Shown here: positions 36,058 through 45,835 of the stretch, piece after piece
Position numbering within the stretch: position 1 is the stretch's first letter
How the letters are laid out: the number at the start of each line of letters is the position of its first letter
Origin: SCN-70-22 sp046327755
Lineage (GTDB): Bacteria; Gemmatimonadota; Gemmatimonadetes; Gemmatimonadales; Gemmatimonadaceae
NCBI GenBank assembly: GCA_046327755.1
Contig: JAXLXW010000004.1
Coordinates: forward strand, 62,001-126,000
Direction of reading: 5' to 3'
Length of the DNA stretch: 64,000 nt
Notes under the pieces: generated by a model
What the model saw: the letters and a program-made list of their open reading frames with translations, nothing else
Told to the model about the DNA's origin: nothing
The model's database searches: none
Made by a program: the position numbers and the translations under genes

Positions 36058-37085
36058 GGCTTCCTGCCCTCCAGCGCCTTGAGCGCGCGCGCCTTCTCCG
36101 CCAGCTCGATCATGAGCGGCTCGAGCGCCTTCTGGTAGGCGTCCTCGCTCATTGTCGTGCGACGCGCGCGCAGCGCCTCGAGTCGCCCTTCCACCTCGCG
36201 TCGCTCGGCCAGCAGCTTCGCCGCGCGCGGATCGGCGGCCAGCGTGGCACCACCGGCGGGTTCGAGGAACAGGGCACGCGCCCGTGGTCCGTCGGGCCCC
36301 TTCTCGCTCGCGTCGCTGTGTCCGACGCCGTCGCCGTCATCATCGAGAACGGCGTGCTCCGTGGCGATGCGATTCCCCTGCTCGAAGACGCGTTCCACCT
36401 CGCGCCGGGCGTACGTGAAGGCCTCGAGGAGGTTCACGCGCCCATCCTTGTCGCTGTCGGCCGCCCCTGATGCGTCGGTGAGCGCGGCGACAAAGTTCGC
36501 GGGAAACATCGTCTCATTCTGCTCGCGGACCGTCCGCGTCGCCGTCACCACCACGCGCATCGGCCCGGCCAGCGCCTTCACGAAGTCGCCGCTCGCACTC
36601 GTCGTGTTGACGACGAGCACCCCAACCTCGCGCAGCGGGGCCAGCGCCGTCGCGAAGTCCGCGGCGGATAGGTCGGGCCCCGGGACGTTGAAGCGCGACT
36701 CCTCGCCCTGCGCCGAACCGTGCCCGAACAGGACAATCACCAGCCGGTCGCCCGGCGTCATGCCTGACGAGAGCCGGCGAATCGACGCGAGGACCTGCTC
36801 CCTCGTGGAACGTCCCCGGACGCGCGCACGCGTGGAATCCTCGGCGAGCACCACGACGAGCGAATCGGGAATGCCGAAGCGGGTCGAGGCGACGGTGGCG
36901 ACGGCGGTCGCGTAACCGTAGTAGGCGTCGGACAGGCGCTTCTCACCGCCAACCCCCGCCACGAGGAGCATCGCCGTGCGCGGCGCCGCGTTCGCCTGCA
37001 CCAGGCCCGCGCGCGCGGCGACCACGCCCGCGGGCATCGCCGCCAGCAGCAACGCGCCCCCGACCGTCCCGACGACGCGACGCAT
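36054..37085 (-). CDS. Caspase-fold (C13-like) protein apparently lacking the catalytic Cys, exported
   Basis: The protein is 343 residues from ATG 37085, which overlaps the stop of the previous gene by one base (TGATG). A signal peptide is present (VVGTVGGALLLAAMPAGVVAA). A caspase-like core follows: MLLVAGVGGEKRLSD, then DRLVIVLFGHGSAQG with His about 122, then the strand VGVLVVNTTSASGDFV, where the Cys of active members would be expected, but Thr/Ser occupy residues 161-163. An EF-hand-like segment (DSDKDGRVNLLEAF, residues 210-223) follows with a second Asp-rich patch near 248-258. It may be a pseudo-enzyme or sense calcium. Alignment to known structures was not possible here. Confidence 0.78.
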   Translation of the reverse strand: MRRVVGTVGGALLLAAMPAGVVAARAGLVQANAAPRTAMLLVAGVGGEKRLSDAYYGYATAVATVASTRFGIPDSLVVVLAEDSTRARVRGRSTREQVLASIRRLSSGMTPGDRLVIVLFGHGSAQGEESRFNVPGPDLSAADFATALAPLREVGVLVVNTTSASGDFVKALAGPMRVVVTATRTVREQNETMFPANFVAALTDASGAADSDKDGRVNLLEAFTYARREVERVFEQGNRIATEHAVLDDDGDGVGHSDASEKGPDGPRARALFLEPAGGATLAADPRAAKLLAERREVEGRLEALRARRTTMSEDAYQKALEPLMIELAEKARALKALEGRKP

Positions 37086-39376
37086 CACGCCACCCCCCGC
37101 CGCCTGCGCAGCGCCCACTCCCCGCCGAGGGCGAGGAGGACGAGGCCCAGCAGCGCGGGCGCGTCCCACAGGTCCTTCTTCTCCACCACCGTCGCTCCAC
37201 TCGCGCTGTACACCATGTCCTTGGCCACTTCACCTGCCTCCGACGCCGGGTAGAAGCGCCCGCCGGTCTCCTCCGCGATCTGCCGCAGCATCGTCGGGCG
37301 CATCTCGGCCCCGAAGTACTCCTGCGTCGGCGGCGCGACGCGCACGTAGGTCGCTTCGCCCGGGATCGTGTCGCCCCCGATCACGGCGCGCAACCGCACC
37401 GCGTGCACACCGTTCCCCTCCGGGACGTACGTCGTGCGGTATTCGCCGTCGCGCTCCACCGCCCACTCCAGTGCCACATCCTGTGAGACACCGCCCGGTG
37501 TCGTGACGGTCCCCACGACCGTGGCCCCGTTCGCCTTTCGAAAGGCGGAGTCACTCACCTCGGCGCGCAGCGCGATCCCCTCACCCGGCCCGCTCTCCTC
37601 GGAGACCACCCCCTCGACGCGATCCGGGACGTCGCTCACCAGCCAGCGCAGCATCTGCCGCCAGAACGTCTCGTGCGTCTGGTCGTCGACCGCCACCTGC
37701 GCGTCCATCTGCCAGAGCCACGAGTCCTGGGCGGCAAAGACGATCGCCTTCCCCCGGCCGTAGCGCTGCACGGCCAGCAGGGGGCGCGACGTGACGCCAT
37801 CGCTCGCCATCCCGTTCAGCAGGATGGTCGCTCCGGGCTTGGGGCGCCCCAGCCGGTTCACCGAGGTCAGCGCCGGGATGGTCGCCCACCGCGCCTTCGA
37901 CGCGCTGTCGTTTTCCGCGAGCTGCAACGCGGGATGACCGGCCGCCGCCACCGTCGGGGTCGCCCGCAGGGTCGTCACGATCGGGGCGTCCCCAGGCACT
38001 CCCTGCAATTCGAGCGGGAGGGCGTCACTCACCGCCGTCCCGCCATAACCGCCCTCGCCTAACGCGTCCCGCCCCCCGAGCGCCAGGAGCCCGCCCCCGC
38101 GCTCGCTGACGAAGTCCCCCAGCATTCGCAGTTGGTCGGCGGTGAAGAACGACGCTTCCACGCTCCCCAGCACCACCGCGCGGTAGGCAAACAGCGCCTC
38201 ACGGGTCCGCGGGAAGCCGGCCGCCAGCTCGAGGGAATCGTCGACGCCGAGTCGCAGGTACTTGTCCTTGGCCGAGCGGAGGAGCGTGACCAGCTGGATG
38301 TTGCCGTCCGCCTCCACCGCGCGCCGCAGGAACTTGAGCTCGAAGCGCGGCTCCCCTTCCACGTACAGGATCTTCTCGCGCCGGTCGCGCACGACCACCA
38401 TCGTCGAGCGCTCGTTGTTCTCGGCGATCATCTCGCCGGCCTGCGCCGGCACCTTCACGCGCAGGAGGCGCGCCCCGACTTCGGTGGCCGGCACACGGAT
38501 GCGAACCGACACGGCTTCTCCATCCCGCGGCAGGACCGCCGTCGCCGTCCCGACAATTCGCCCCGAGTCCTCCACCACCACGGGGATCCGGCCGCCGCCG
38601 TAGCCGCGTTGCACCAGGACGACTTGCACGAAAAGCGACGCGCTGCGAAGGACCGTGCGCGGCGCATCGACGCGCGCCACCTCGATATCGCGCTCGAAGC
38701 GTTCGCGCCCGAGCCCCACCGTGTACACCGGGATGCGGCGCGCGCGCAGCGAAAGGAGCTGCTCGCTCACCGCCGCGTCGCCCGGCGCTCCCGCCGAGTT
38801 GTCGGCCCCGTCGCTCAAGAGCACGATCCCGGCGGTCGGCACGCCGCTGAGGTCGTCCTCGATGCGCAGAAGCGACGACGCCAGGCGCGTCCGCGTTCCG
38901 TCGAAGGTGATCGCCGAGGCGTCGGCCAGTCGCCCGCCGCCACCCAACCGAAAGACGCGCAGCTGGTATCGATCGGCGAGCGCGCGCAGGAGGGTCGAGT
39001 CCGGGCCGCCCGCCAGCCGCCGCACGACATCGGCGCGCGAGCCGCCATCCAGGTCGCGCACCTGCATGCTCCGCGAGTCGTCGACCACGACCGCCACCAC
39101 GTTGCGCTGCGTGATCGAGCTGCTGAGCACGAGCACCGGCCGTGCGAGCGCCAGCGTGAGCGCGGCGATCGCCACGACGCGCAGCGCGCCCAGCGCCCAC
39201 CGCGACCGCGTCGTCAGGTCACCCGCGTGACGTGCGTACGTCGTCACCGCCAGCACCGCCGCCAACGCCCCGGCCAGCGCGATGGCCCACCCCGGAACGG
39301 CGGAGGCGAACGCGAGCGTCCCCTTCGCGAAGGCGAACGGTCGGTACTTGAACAGCAGCTCGACCAGTCGATCCAA
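37085..39376 (-). CDS. Large VWA/glutamine-amidotransferase-like membrane protein
   Basis: The protein has 763 residues. Two helices near 18-34 and 58-78 are followed by a VWA-like region (NVVAVVVDDSRSMQVRDL with Asp-x-Ser-x-Ser). The middle part beyond 360 resembles the amidotransferase-type domain of the BatA relatives (AVVLGSVEASFFTADQLRML, FVSERGGGLLALGGRDALGE). The C-terminus ends with one helix (PALLGLVLLALGGEWALRRR). It is the first gene of the eight-gene block and shares one base with the next. Confidence 0.85.
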   Translation of the reverse strand: MDRLVELLFKYRPFAFAKGTLAFASAVPGWAIALAGALAAVLAVTTYARHAGDLTTRSRWALGALRVVAIAALTLALARPVLVLSSSITQRNVVAVVVDDSRSMQVRDLDGGSRADVVRRLAGGPDSTLLRALADRYQLRVFRLGGGGRLADASAITFDGTRTRLASSLLRIEDDLSGVPTAGIVLLSDGADNSAGAPGDAAVSEQLLSLRARRIPVYTVGLGRERFERDIEVARVDAPRTVLRSASLFVQVVLVQRGYGGGRIPVVVEDSGRIVGTATAVLPRDGEAVSVRIRVPATEVGARLLRVKVPAQAGEMIAENNERSTMVVVRDRREKILYVEGEPRFELKFLRRAVEADGNIQLVTLLRSAKDKYLRLGVDDSLELAAGFPRTREALFAYRAVVLGSVEASFFTADQLRMLGDFVSERGGGLLALGGRDALGEGGYGGTAVSDALPLELQGVPGDAPIVTTLRATPTVAAAGHPALQLAENDSASKARWATIPALTSVNRLGRPKPGATILLNGMASDGVTSRPLLAVQRYGRGKAIVFAAQDSWLWQMDAQVAVDDQTHETFWRQMLRWLVSDVPDRVEGVVSEESGPGEGIALRAEVSDSAFRKANGATVVGTVTTPGGVSQDVALEWAVERDGEYRTTYVPEGNGVHAVRLRAVIGGDTIPGEATYVRVAPPTQEYFGAEMRPTMLRQIAEETGGRFYPASEAGEVAKDMVYSASGATVVEKKDLWDAPALLGLVLLALGGEWALRRRRGVA

Positions 39377-39608
39377 TCCCGTCCCCCCGCGTCGTCGGGT
39401 GCTCGTTCCCCGTGTGCACGGTGTACGTACGAACTGCGCCTACGTTCCGCTCGTGCACAGGCTCGCGCCAGTGCGCCCGGGCCACAAACGCATCGGCGCC
39501 CTCCCGCCCCGACGGTCGTGCCCTCCCGCCGCAAGGTGCGGCGCTGAGCGCCCCGGCGCCCTCGCGGCGGGACGAGTCGAGCCCTTGGACGAACGGGGCG
39601 TGCGTTCG

Positions 39609-40085
39609 TTAGGCCGCGACGCCCGGCGACCCGCCCATCAGGATCCGGCGCACGGCCTCCGTGCGATAGCTGAAGATCCGGTCCAGCTGGCGTCGCACCA
39701 GCGGGTGCGCGAGGTCGCCCAGCGGCGAGAGCGGGAGGCGGTAGCGCACTTCGTCGTCGATGAACGTCCCCCCAGCACCGTCGGCACGAAAGCGATGCGT
39801 GTGGTGCCAGAGTGCGTACGGCCCCCTGAGTTGCTCGTCGACGAACTCGAACGGCGGGTTCCACCGCGAAATCAGCGTCTGCCACCCCATCGGGATTCCG
39901 TGCAGGCGGATCGTATAGTCGATCAGCGTCCCTTCACGGATCACGATCGGACGCGGCGTCCGGATCTCGAAGCCCATCTCGGGCGGGGTGATTCGTCCCA
40001 GGTTCTCCGCTTCGCCGAAGAAGGCGAAGACGCGCTCGATCGGGAGCGGAAGGTGAAGCGAGGCAGTGAGAGTGTGCGTCGGCAT
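39609..40085 (-). CDS. SRPBCC (START-like) ligand-binding protein
   Basis: The protein has 158 residues from ATG 40085 (MPTHTLTASLHLPLP). Helix-grip pattern is visible: IERVFAFFGEAENLGRITPP, then strands EIRTPRPIVIREGTLIDYTI and TFIDDEVRYRLPLSPLG, and a long C-terminal helix (VRRQLDRIFSYRTEAVRRIL). Such domains bind lipids or aromatic ligands. It is alone on the minus strand; no operon partner suggests a substrate. Confidence 0.82.
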   Translation of the reverse strand: MPTHTLTASLHLPLPIERVFAFFGEAENLGRITPPEMGFEIRTPRPIVIREGTLIDYTIRLHGIPMGWQTLISRWNPPFEFVDEQLRGPYALWHHTHRFRADGAGGTFIDDEVRYRLPLSPLGDLAHPLVRRQLDRIFSYRTEAVRRILMGGSPGVAA

Positions 40086-40188
40086 GGCGAGGGGTGGTTG
40101 CACCCGGCCAACGGGCGGGGCTGCGAGACCGTTCCGGACCACCGGGGTTCCTCACCGTCCGAGCCATGACGAGTTCATGGAAAGCGAA

Positions 40189-40212
40189 AGCGCGCCCCGG
40201 GAGGAGCGCGCT
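40189..40212 (-). terminator. Terminator for the small hypothetical gene upstream on minus strand
   Basis: AGCGCGC (40189-40195) pairs with GCGCGCT (40206-40212) around a 10-base loop. On the minus strand it is followed by a T-rich stretch, CTTTCGCTTTCC. It is 24 bases after the end of the gene at 40237. Confidence 0.6.
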
Positions 40213-40236
40213 CGAGAACCCGGCGAAGGGCTCGGC

Positions 40237-40740
40237 TCAGGCGACTCGCGCCGCCCCGTTCGGCTCGAGTTCCGCATCCGGCGCCGCCTTCCGATAGGCG
40301 GACACGGCATGCTGCAGTGCCAATAGCGCCGACGCCTCGAACTCGTAGTCGACCGCCAGTTCGCGCAGGCGCTGCGGCGAGTGGTTCGTGAGCTTCTTGC
40401 TGGTCTGGTCGCACCCCTGATGACGACGGCTGTATTCCCGCGACGCGTGCCAGAGCGAGTTGGCCTTGTGCCACCAGTCTTCCTCGCGATGGAGCGTCAG
40501 CCCCGTCACCTCCTCGTACGACTTCGCGCTCGCGACGAGCACGTCGTCGCAGATGCAGGCGATCCGCAGCGCCCCCTGCTGTTCGTCGTCGTGCGCGCCG
40601 TGGTCGACCAGACGCGCATAGCGCTGGCGCTGGCGAATGCACTCCTGCGCCGCGCGGAACATGCGATCGGCGTGGGAGCGCGGCGTCTCGACCGCGGCGT
40701 TCTCGGCGGTGATGGTGGCGGTGCGACTCGACTTCGGCAT
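40237..40740 (-). CDS. Hypothetical protein, helical
   Basis: This 167-residue protein is not recognised. It is helical and hydrophilic with two Cys (ACICDDV) and many His and Arg residues (ADRMFRAAQECIRQRQRYARLVDHGAHDD, REEDWWHKANSLWHASREYSRR). It has no signal peptide or membrane segment. Base composition is like that of its neighbours. The stop-proximal stem (40189-40212) supports it as an independent gene. Confidence 0.6.
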   Translation of the reverse strand: MPKSSRTATITAENAAVETPRSHADRMFRAAQECIRQRQRYARLVDHGAHDDEQQGALRIACICDDVLVASAKSYEEVTGLTLHREEDWWHKANSLWHASREYSRRHQGCDQTSKKLTNHSPQRLRELAVDYEFEASALLALQHAVSAYRKAAPDAELEPNGAARVA

Positions 40741-40861
40741 GCGGCTTGGCCAGAAAGTGGGAGGGGAAGTTTAACACCGGCCCTCCTACGGAAGGGAAGA
40801 CTCTCCCCCTCGCCATTGGCCGGTCCCTGTGGGTGACGCCCCACCAGTCGGACAGTCTTTA

Positions 40862-40884
40862 GGGGGATCACGTCACAATCCCCC
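40862..40884 (+). promoter_or_regulatory. Small hairpin just before the Ycf46-like ATPase start
   Basis: GGGGGAT (40862-40868) and ATCCCCC (40878-40884) pair perfectly around a nine-base loop, two bases before the ATG at 40886. No normal Shine-Dalgarno at the usual distance is seen, so the hairpin could block or shape initiation. Confidence 0.45.
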
Positions 40885-40885
40885 C

Positions 40886-42427
40886 ATGACGCGCACTGCC
40901 TTCGTCGACGAACTGGAACTCCTGATCCGGTCTCGCTACCCCCTGATCGTCCTCGACACCTGGGAGTACGAGCGGAGCGAGGAGGCCCTGCGACACGTCG
41001 CTTCCCGCCTGTCGCTGCACTATCACGAGTGGCGTCGCTCCAAGGGGGTGCGACGCGGTGCCGGCGCGGGCGCTGGCGAGCCGTTCGCGGACGATACCGC
41101 CCTTCCGACGGACGCCCTTCGGCACGTCGAGCGTGAGGGGGCTGGCATCTTCCACTTCCCCGCCCTCGGCGCGCACCTGCAGGATCCCCTGGTCGTGGCA
41201 CACCTGCACGATGTGGTGGAGCGGTTCGCGACGCGGCGCGGCGCCCTGGTGATCTCGGGGAGCGACGTGACGCTCCCCGAGTCGCTGCGTCCGCACGCCA
41301 TCGTGGTCTCGCTCCCCGCCCCCGAAGCCGAGGACTATCGCGCCCTCATGGAGCGCGTCGTACGCGAGAACGCCGCGCGCATGCCGGTGCGCGTGGAGCT
41401 CACCCCCTCGGACCGCGCCCGTCTCCTCCATAACCTCGCCGGTCTTTCGCTCACCGAGGCGGAGAAGATCCTGACGCGCCTGATCATGGTCGACGGCGCC
41501 CTGAGCGCCGCCGACATCCCGCGCGTGACGGAGGCCAAGCGGCAGGCGGTCGAACAGGACGGACTTCTCGAGTACTGGCCGACCGAAAGCGGGATGTCAG
41601 GCGTCGCGGGGCTCGAAGGGTTGAAGGAGTGGCTGTCGCGTCGTCGGGCCGCGGTGCTCGAACCGGAGCGCGCGCAGGCGGCCGGGCTCCCGTTCCCCAA
41701 AGGGATCCTCCTCCTCGGCGTCCCAGGGTGCGGGAAGAGCCTGAGCGCCAAGTCCGTCGCACACGAGTGGTCGCTTCCGCTGTTGCGGCTCGATCCCGGG
41801 CTCCTCTTCGACAAGTACATCGGCGACAGCGAGAAGAACTTCAAGCGCGCGCTGCGCACGGCGGAGCGCATGGCGCCGATCGTCCTCTGGATCGATGAGA
41901 TCGAGAAGGCGTTCGCGTCGTCTGGGGGTGAAGAGGACGGCGGCGTCTCGCGTCGTGTCTTTGGCGGATTCCTGTCGTGGCTGCAGGACCGGCGCGGCGA
42001 CGTCTTCGTGGTGGCGACGGCCAATGATGTCTCGGCGCTCCCGCCGGAGTTCATCCGCAAGGGGCGCTTCGACGAGGTCTTCTTCGTCGACCTGCCGCGC
42101 GCCGCCTCACGCCGCGCGATCTTCGAGATCCACCTGCGCAAGCGGGGGTGCGATCCGTCGACGCTGTCGCTCGAGCCCCTGGTGGCGGCGTCGGACGGCT
42201 TCAGCGGCGCGGAGATCGAGCAGGCGATCGTTGCCGCGCAGTACGCGGCGTTCAGCGACGACGCGCCCCTCAACCAGGCGCGCATCGTCCACGAACTGTC
42301 CGCCACGCGCCCGCTCTCGCGCACGATGGCCGAGTCGCTGGGAGCGCTGCGCACGTGGGCCCGAGACCGCACCGTACACGCCGACGGCGACGCGCTCCCG
42401 CCACCGCGCCCAGTGCTCCTCTCCTGA
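40886..42427 (+). CDS. Ycf46-like AAA+ ATPase
   Basis: The protein has 513 residues from ATG 40886 (MTRTAFVDELELLIRSRYPLIVLDTWE). The N-terminal domain begins with the phrase ELELLIRSRYPLIVLDTWEY. The AAA domain contains the Walker A GVPGCGKSLSAKSVA, the Walker B IVLWIDEIEKAF and an arginine-finger region in FSGAEIEQAIVAAQYAAF. Ycf46-type proteins are known from chloroplasts and cyanobacteria (CO2-utilisation related in cyanobacteria) and from many bacteria. It is monocistronic. Confidence 0.88.
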   Translation: MTRTAFVDELELLIRSRYPLIVLDTWEYERSEEALRHVASRLSLHYHEWRRSKGVRRGAGAGAGEPFADDTALPTDALRHVEREGAGIFHFPALGAHLQDPLVVAHLHDVVERFATRRGALVISGSDVTLPESLRPHAIVVSLPAPEAEDYRALMERVVRENAARMPVRVELTPSDRARLLHNLAGLSLTEAEKILTRLIMVDGALSAADIPRVTEAKRQAVEQDGLLEYWPTESGMSGVAGLEGLKEWLSRRRAAVLEPERAQAAGLPFPKGILLLGVPGCGKSLSAKSVAHEWSLPLLRLDPGLLFDKYIGDSEKNFKRALRTAERMAPIVLWIDEIEKAFASSGGEEDGGVSRRVFGGFLSWLQDRRGDVFVVATANDVSALPPEFIRKGRFDEVFFVDLPRAASRRAIFEIHLRKRGCDPSTLSLEPLVAASDGFSGAEIEQAIVAAQYAAFSDDAPLNQARIVHELSATRPLSRTMAESLGALRTWARDRTVHADGDALPPPRPVLLS

Positions 42428-42529
42428 AGCAAAGCGGCGTCCGGGGAAGGCCGGGCGCCGCGACAGGCGTGGACCAACGGTACGGCGCCCGTCAGGCGCA
42501 CGACCACCCGTCAGGTGCATCTCCGCCGG

Positions 42530-43726
42530 TCAGGCGAGCGAGGGCTCGTCCGCCTCCTCGGGAATCGAGGCCACCGCGCGCTCGATCGTCGCCAACGGCG
42601 TCACGATCAGCCCGTCCTTCCACCACCGCTCCAGCTCGACGGGGAGCCCGCGCGCACGAGCCAGGTCGAGGCGCTCCGAGAAGTAGAGCAGTTCGCAGCG
42701 CGGATCGTACATCTCGGGCACCGGCGACCGGTGATGCGTCGCAATCGCGTGCGACACTCCCGCGCCGAGCCCCCACTGCAGCGCCGCGAGCCCGCCCAGC
42801 GGCTCGTGCAGCATGCGCAGCACGACGCCGACGATCGACGACGGGAACTTCACGTCGCGGCGCAGCGCCTTCCGCAGCTCGCCAAGGCGGTCGAAGATGA
42901 CGAGCTTTCCCACGTCGTGCAGCAGGCCAAGCGCATACGCCTCGTCAGGCACCGCACCAAAGGCGGGGGCCAAGGTGCGCGTGATGGGCGCCACGCGCAC
43001 CATGTGCTGCCACGAGAGGTTCACGAGTTCCTGGTAGGCGCTTCCCGGCCGGCACAGCATCCCGTCGACCATGGTCTTGAGGACGACGTTGTGGACACCG
43101 GAAGTCCCGACGCGCTGCACCGCCCCGTGCAGGGACACGACTCGCCCCCCCGCGGTGGCGTAGTAGGCTGAGTTGGCATAGCGCAGGAGCGCCTGCCCCA
43201 GCCCGGGGTCGCTCTCGACCAGCCCCACGAGCTTGGACGTCGGCGCGTTCACGTCGCGCGTGACACTCAGGGCGCGCTGCGCGGCGAGCGGCGGCTGTCG
43301 CACAACCGCTTCAAACGACTCGAGGAGCGCGTCGAGGAAGCGCGGCGCGTCGGTCTCGCGATCCGCGCGCCCCAGCACGTTGCGCAGCTCGGCCACGCGG
43401 GTGCGGACGTCGAGCTCGAGCCACCCCTGCATCTCGCGTGCATCCGCATCGCGCGGGACGGCCTGCAATCCGTGCGGCGGCGCGCTGGCCCCGGCACTCG
43501 CCGTCGCCGAAGTCCCGCCTCCGGGCGTGGCCGCGACCGCCGATCCGCCAGCTGCAGTCCCGCCCGCTCCCCCGTCACGTGCATCGCCTCCCGTCGGCGG
43601 CTCGTCAGGCGCTTCGCGCGCCGCCCGTGGGGCGTCAGGCGTGCGCGTCCGCGCCGGTGCGCCGCCGGCAGGCGCAACGCCCGCTCGGGTGGGCGCAAAG
43701 TACCGCTTGAAGAGGTCGCCAAGCAT
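42530..43726 (-). CDS. HDOD-domain signalling protein
   Basis: The protein is 398 residues from ATG 43726 (MLGDLFKRYFAPTRAG). The first 90 residues are Ala/Pro/Gly-rich linker. A helical part follows (MQGWLELDVRTRVAELRNVL), then the HDOD domain: VGLVESDPGLGQALLRYANSAYY, LHGAVQRVG, YALGLLHDVGKLVIFDRLGEL (an HD pair retained) and GLGAGVSHAIATHHR. HDOD proteins act in cyclic-di-GMP-type signalling or chemotaxis, without being cyclic-di-GMP phosphodiesterases in most cases. The gene is alone; its partner is unknown. Confidence 0.87.
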   Translation of the reverse strand: MLGDLFKRYFAPTRAGVAPAGGAPARTRTPDAPRAAREAPDEPPTGGDARDGGAGGTAAGGSAVAATPGGGTSATASAGASAPPHGLQAVPRDADAREMQGWLELDVRTRVAELRNVLGRADRETDAPRFLDALLESFEAVVRQPPLAAQRALSVTRDVNAPTSKLVGLVESDPGLGQALLRYANSAYYATAGGRVVSLHGAVQRVGTSGVHNVVLKTMVDGMLCRPGSAYQELVNLSWQHMVRVAPITRTLAPAFGAVPDEAYALGLLHDVGKLVIFDRLGELRKALRRDVKFPSSIVGVVLRMLHEPLGGLAALQWGLGAGVSHAIATHHRSPVPEMYDPRCELLYFSERLDLARARGLPVELERWWKDGLIVTPLATIERAVASIPEEADEPSLA

Positions 43727-44197
43727 CGACAATGGGGTGCGGGACAATGCGCCGGGCCCCGGAGACGCGGGCACCTGGTTCACGCTTCCTGAAGTATCGG
43801 CTCGATCCGCACGGATCTGTGCTCCCGCGCCGGACGCCGCGTCCCGCGGTGCCTGCAGGAAGTGCCGGGCATCGTGGCGCGCGCGCATCGGATTCCTGTG
43901 ACGCAGCACACAATCCGCAACGGCCTCGGGCGTGAGGCATGATGCTGCTGACAAAGTGTTCCGTGCAAAGCGCCGCGTGCATTGACCAACGCGCCCTGTC
44001 TACATAGGATTGCGCGCTTCTCGCTCCCATCCTGCTCTCGCCACCCGCCTCTCGTGCAGGGGTGATGTTCACCGGGCGGAGCGCGCCGACCGGCCGTGCG
44101 TGACCACTTCCGCTACGGACCCGCGTCGGCGCCTAACGTCGGGATGCGCTGGCCGAGCGAGGAATTGGAGAATCGTGCCCCCCAACCTGGAGGTGTT

Positions 44198-45700
<1,503 letters not shown>

Positions 45701-45777
45701 TCTTCCTCGGCCTCGTGAGGCGGCCGGCGCATTGCCGGCGCCTCGCGACCACAACCGAGTGATGGGAGTTCTGCGCA

Positions 45778-45810
45778 AACGGGCGCTCGTGCCAAGCACG
45801 AGCGCCCGTT
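45778..45810. terminator. Strong bidirectional hairpin between subtilase and hemL
   Basis: AACGGGCGCTCGTGC pairs perfectly with its complement over 15 bases around the loop CAA. It lies in the 135-base convergent spacer between the two stops and would end both transcripts. Confidence 0.85.
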
Positions 45811-45835
45811 CGCATCCCCGGTCCCGCGCGACTCG

